Shown here one piece after another: positions 7,621-10,534 of a stretch of DNA of 10,534 bases. How positions within the stretch are numbered: position 1 is the first letter of the stretch; the number at the start of each line of letters is the position of its first letter. This stretch comes from Hydnum rufescens UP504 (lineage: Eukaryota > Basidiomycota > Agaricomycetes > Cantharellales > Hydnaceae): positions 1 to 10,534 of the forward strand of contig MU129483.1 in NCBI GenBank assembly GCA_014904985.1. The letters run 5' to 3'. A program made the position numbers and the translations under genes. The notes beneath the pieces were generated by a model, which did not search any database, was not told the DNA's origin, and worked only from the letters and a program-made list of their open reading frames with translations.

Positions 7621-7856
7621 AACAAAAGAGTAATAAAGCTATGAGATCATAGTGATGTCATGAGGGAGTCATAGTGGAGTAGAACAAAAGAGTAATGAAG
7701 AAATGATGTCATAATGCAGTCATAGGCAAGTCATTCATAAAGTGTGAGGTCATAGTGATGTTATAGTTGAGTCATTCATAAAGACAACAAAAGAAATCAT
7801 AGGGGGATGATGTCACCAATTTTCTGAGCTTGTGGAGTGATAGGAGCATGATGTCA
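7621..7856 (-). promoter_or_regulatory. array of five TGATGTCA sites at about 50-bp spacing
   Basis: TGATGTCA occurs at 7653-7660, 7704-7711, 7808-7815 and 7849-7856, and as TGATGTTA at 7756-7763. Spacings are 51, 52, 52 and 41 bases. The surrounding sequence is partly repeated: aacaaaagagtaatraag near 7621 and 7683, and gtcattcataaag near 7730 and 7771. TGAGTCA also occurs near 7768. TGATGTCA is the CRE/ATF site TGACGTCA with its CpG converted to TpG, and TGAGTCA is an AP-1/Gcn4 site, so this could be a decayed bZIP-factor array. A simple diverged tandem duplication explains the spacing equally well. Confidence 0.45.
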
Positions 7857-7946
7857 CTGGTCTTGTGATGCATCTTGGGGCTCATGGGAAGTGAAATTAA
7901 AGGATATCTCTGGGTTTTGCCAATTAATTTGTGCATAGTCCAGTGG

Positions 7947-8252
7947 CTAAGGTGTTTTGTCACTGGTTGATGATGGGAACAAGTGCATGGGGTGGGATTT
8001 GATGCAGAGGCGGCAGTTTGCATCTGTGATAGGCATTCTCAGTACTGTACAATTCAGATTTTCAACAGCTTTCTGGGCATGGTAATTCTGAGTGGTGTAA
8101 GCAGGATGGAATTGAATCAATCCAGCTACAATCTGTGTCATTAAGTTGTGGACAAAGGAGGGGACCACAGAATTAACCTGAGTGTTCAGGTTTGAGTGAA
8201 AAGGGTCTTTTGGAACAGGGCAAATTGCTATGAGCCAACAAAGCCCAAGCAA
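7947..8252 (-). pseudogene. unassigned minus-strand open frame, possible exon
   Basis: One hundred codons are open between an upstream TAA (at about 8253-8255) and a TAG at 7947-7949. There is no ATG near the 5' end (the frame opens at TTG), so it would be an exon or a broken gene. It contains several Cys and His in its second half and a segment (codons about 56-66) that recurs in translation at 8840-8765 with conserved pattern (YHxQKAVxN). That recurrence gives some support for coding. The overlapping plus-strand A-box-like sequence near 7944 is an alternative reading. I do not recognise the protein. Confidence 0.3.
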
Positions 8253-8810
8253 TTAAGTGAGAATGTGTGTTCTTGTGAAATTACCACACCCTAAGGATCT
8301 CTTCTTGAGGCCTTAGTCAGAGTGTAGGTATAATTTGCTTTTGTAGTGAGAAATCACCAAAGGACCAGCAGCAATTCAAAGAGCTTCAAACTGGAGGGAG
8401 GGGGAAGACTACTTAATTTTGTGCTACATGCACCTAATATACATTCCAGGCCACAATTCAATTGATGATAAAAAATTCGGAGATAAGGGAAGCATAGAGA
8501 AAAAGAAATAAAGTTAAAATCTTCAAAACTGGTGGAGATATTCATAAATCAAGGTGAAAGGGGGGGGATTACACTTTACAAGCCATTCCTCCCTTGAAAC
8601 TGGATAAACTCCCTTGAGGAATGTTGGAATGGGTTGCCACTAAGACTCATCTCCTTTGGACATGAGGTGGATGGAACCAGATTGTTGTGTGTAATGGTGG
8701 AGCAAAGAGGGAGTCATGAGGAGGGGGTTGAGAAATGGATATCATGAAGGATTGTTTCATGTTTGGTACCATTAGATGCACATTTTTAACAGCTTTCTGG
8801 GTGTGGTAGT
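8059..8810 (+). repeat. 28-bp direct repeat pair 724 bp apart
   Basis: Bases 8059-8086 and 8783-8810 match at 24 of 28 positions, and all four differences are transitions. Two adjacent ones (CA at 8078-8079 against TG at 8802-8803) point to a single lost CpG. On the minus strand both copies preserve the same peptide pattern, so they may be remnants of a duplicated exon. Confidence 0.6.
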
Positions 8811-9083
8811 AACAAGTGAATCAGATGAAAACTGGCCTCAAAAATCAAGAAATACTTTTTCAGAGTATGAAACATGGAAAGATGTTGGTGCAGGGACTGC
8901 ATTTTTAATTATTTCATTGCATATTTAATACCATTCAATAGGTACAATTTGTATCTTTTCAGGCATGGTTATTTCAAGTCATTATGATCAAAACTGACAG
9001 AGAAATTTGACAAATACTCCTTGAGAGTATTGTAACCCCTTTCTGTATCATGTGATAGATCTGTGAGTCCAGAACTGGAACTA
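8253..9083. other. stretch with no recognised gene
   Basis: Apart from the second 28-bp repeat copy (8783-8810), a run of eight G at 8561-8568 and a 7-bp hairpin at 9013-9031, nothing was recognised. A minus-strand frame at 8545-8354 is open for 63 codons but is low in complexity and starts and ends without support. Confidence 0.4.
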
Positions 9084-9092
9084 GGGCTGGTC
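9084..9092 (+). repeat. left 9-bp target-site duplication of element C
   Basis: GGGCTGGTC lies directly before the CAGACTCC terminus and is repeated exactly at 9769-9777 directly after the opposite terminus. The match does not extend to ten bases. Confidence 0.8.
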
Positions 9093-9768
9093 CAGACTCC
9101 TACCCATTCATTTGGCAAATACCTCATTTCTCCAAGAAATAACCAAAAAAGAGAAATGAGATATCTTGCTGAACAACTGGCATTGTGCCTTGTTGTTTCT
9201 GAGAATTTATTGACTCTCATCTCAAGGAAAGGGTTGCTTGTGAAGTACTCCAGAGGTACCAATCCTTAGGTATAAACATCCAAATATAATGTAATACATG
9301 GGGTCAAGGAACAAATGATAAAATTGCAAGGGACTACAAACTGAACCAAGCCTACACTACAGCAAGTTTTGGTTTGACCTGCTCAGTACACCCACATTCT
9401 CTTTGTTGACATCAGTATTCACATGCCATGTGAATACTGATGTCAACAAAAGGAATACAGGTGTACCAAGCAGGTCAAACTAAAACTTGCTGTACTGTAG
9501 GCTTGGTTCAGTTTGTAGTCCCTTCCAATTTTATCATTTGTTCCTCAATTCCATATATTACATTATATTTGGATGTTTATACCTAAGGATTGGTACCTCT
9601 GGAGTACTTCACAAACAACCCTTTCTTTGAGACAAGAGTCAATAAATTCTCAGAAACAACAAGGCACAACACAAGTTGTGCCAGTTGTTCAGCAAGATAT
9701 CTCATTTCTCTTTTTTGGTTATTTCTTGGAGAAATGAGGTATCTGCCAAATGAATGGGTAGGAGTCTG
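9093..9768. mobile_element. foldback element C, full-length palindrome with 9-bp TSD (MULE-like MITE)
   Basis: The left arm 9093-9425 is the reverse complement of 9427-9768, with one unpaired base at 9426 and a perfect inner core of more than 20 bp. The ends are CAGACTCC...GGAGTCTG. A 9-bp duplication flanks it exactly. Long terminal inverted repeats of hundreds of bases with a 9-bp duplication are the hallmark of Mutator-like elements. The arms differ by transitions and by a 9-bp indel (present in the right arm near 9671-9682). Each arm has an inward-reading open frame of about 60 codons ending in the same TAG, and the 9-bp indel keeps it in frame, so the arms may derive from coding DNA. No transposase is present, so the element is non-autonomous. 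Confidence 0.85.
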
Positions 9769-9777
9769 GGGCTGGTC
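9769..9777 (+). repeat. right 9-bp target-site duplication of element C
   Basis: An exact copy of GGGCTGGTC at 9084-9092, positioned immediately outside the right terminus. Confidence 0.8.
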
Positions 9778-10061
9778 CACATCATTACATAATTGCATTT
9801 CTTCACCCTTAAGGCAATAGGAGGAGTTGGTGGGAAGATTTCCAGTTCAGTTCACACAGCCATGTGACATGTGACTGAACAGTTGGTCAAAATAGTATAG
9901 TATCTGGTTGCATCCTGAGCCATGTCAGATTGGGAACTTGAAGGTTTTTCTGTTGGAAGGTATCCTGGTCAGATAACAAATCCCCTTCAGTAGCCATACC
10001 TGGCCAGTCATATCACCATGTAGAATCACACATCTATTGCAGACTGTTTTGGTGATGAACT
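9778..10061. other. CpG-free end of the depleted block; no gene recognised
   Basis: The segment contains a small imperfect hairpin (gttcagttcaca near 9845 with tgtgactgaac near 9871) and no convincing open frame. The first CpG after it is at 10062. Confidence 0.4.
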
Positions 10062-10265
10062 ACGCAGGGCGCGTCTTGCCACATCTTTACATTTATCAGC
10101 TGTGGCAGTGCAGCGTTCGGCAGTTGCCGATTATTGCAACGCCCCCCACACATTCTAAGTTATCTGCTATAGTTTTGTGTCCTCAGTACTGTTCGCACTG
10201 TTCGTACTAAGATGTGTAGGTCATCTACTACTTGATTGTCGTCTCCTAATTTGTACCCATCGCTC
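10062..10265. other. right flank, CpG-normal
   Basis: CpG reappears abruptly here, with about 25 between 10062 and the window end (close to the number expected by chance). No repeat shared with the depleted block was found. The sequence looks like ordinary single-copy host DNA leading into the next entry. Confidence 0.6.
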
Positions 10266-10534
10266 ATGAACCAAGTCCTCGCCGCGTCCACTTATCCGTT
10301 TTATCCCCCAGATTCCGTGATGAAAGGTTTAGATCAAATTTTACCAAAATCCAACACTAATAAGAACCTGAAGCGGGGGCAATCCATAAGTTGCGCCTTA
10401 ATGATTTTCGCATTTTGTGCAGCACAAGGGCTCTGCATAATCACGCGTACCTGTGGTGCGTCCGGGAAAGTCCATGGAGTATATATGTCGGCGGATTCAC
10501 TGGATTGTTATGTGATTCTATGCTTACTTTCCTT
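10266..10534 (+). CDS. possible 5' end of a gene running off the window
   Basis: From ATG 10266 the frame is open to the window end (89 codons), and it is open from just after a TGA at about 10233. The translated piece has a polar N-terminal half, with Pro/Tyr near residues 9-15 and Lys/Asn around 28-38. A hydrophobic Cys/Ala/Ile-rich stretch follows at about residues 42-59, and a second hydrophobic run begins at the edge, so a membrane protein is possible. It lies in CpG-normal DNA, and nothing in it is broken. A random frame of this length is not rare, and I recognise no family. Confidence 0.3.
   Translation, partial: MNQVLAASTYPFYPPDSVMKGLDQILPKSNTNKNLKRGQSISCALMIFAFCAAQGLCIITRTCGASGKVHGVYMSADSLDCYVILCLLS

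Larger units (their letters stand above)
1100..10061. other. CpG-depleted block of about 9 kb
   Basis: Reading every line and every line junction I find only three CpG dinucleotides here (near 4805, 8011 and 8478). At this base composition several hundred would be expected by chance. All four contexts (ACG, CCG, GCG, TCG) are missing, so this is not a sequence-specific RIP signature such as TCG only. Repeat copies inside the block differ by CA versus TG at the same dinucleotide, which fits deamination of methylated CpG. The block holds all the foldback elements, the LTR-like copies and the broken genes. The right edge, at about 10062, is abrupt; the left edge is more gradual. Confidence 0.9.

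Noticed and set aside
7621..7856. Regularly spaced repeats as a CRISPR array
   Set aside because: The repeated core is only 8 bp, the intervening sequence is itself partly repeated, the spacing varies and the context is eukaryotic.

Overview
This is eukaryotic, repeat-dominated DNA. There are no bacterial-style operons or Shine-Dalgarno sites. Instead I see TATATAAG promoter boxes, a well-supported 57-nt GT..AG intron, LTR-like repeats and several long foldback elements. The sequence does not fix the species. Short introns suit a fungus or a related unicellular opisthokont.

The strongest large-scale signal is base composition. By hand count the window has about 24 CpG in 1-1099, only 3 between 1100 and 10061, and about 25 in 10062-10534. 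The right edge is abrupt and the left edge more gradual. Where repeat copies or palindrome arms can be aligned, one copy often carries CA and the other TG at the same dinucleotide. That is what loss of an ancestral CpG by deamination of 5-methylcytosine on either strand would leave. The middle 9 kb therefore reads as an old, formerly hypermethylated block of mobile and foreign DNA between CpG-normal flanks.

Layout. 1-1099: CpG-containing flank, with a possible C-terminal gene fragment at the very start and a short direct repeat. 1211-1323: small foldback. 1418-1826 and 4090-4229: two direct copies of an LTR-like repeat, the second internally deleted. Between them lie a 26-28 bp minisatellite (1914-2078), an 827-bp palindrome (2256-3082) and foldback element A (3169-3780), followed by a broken basic, NLS-containing coding remnant. 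4321-5289: plus-strand decayed coding, including a 203-codon frame with features of a triphosphate-tunnel RNA triphosphatase like those in mRNA-capping enzymes of large DNA viruses; it is frameshifted near its end. 5532-6148: foldback element B, a relative of A. 6397-6993: minus-strand spliced gene fragment of unknown function. Upstream of it are a minus-strand TATA box and a 50-bp-spaced array of TGATGTCA sites. 7947-8252: another unassigned minus-strand open frame. 9093-9768: foldback element C, with a perfect 9-bp target-site duplication and a one-base centre. 10062-10534: CpG-rich flank with a frame that stays open to the window end.

I see no intact pathway or defence system. The most notable content is the combination of an extreme CpG desert, five foldbacks (about 2.8 kb, roughly a quarter of the window) and a decayed large-DNA-virus-like capping-enzyme fragment.
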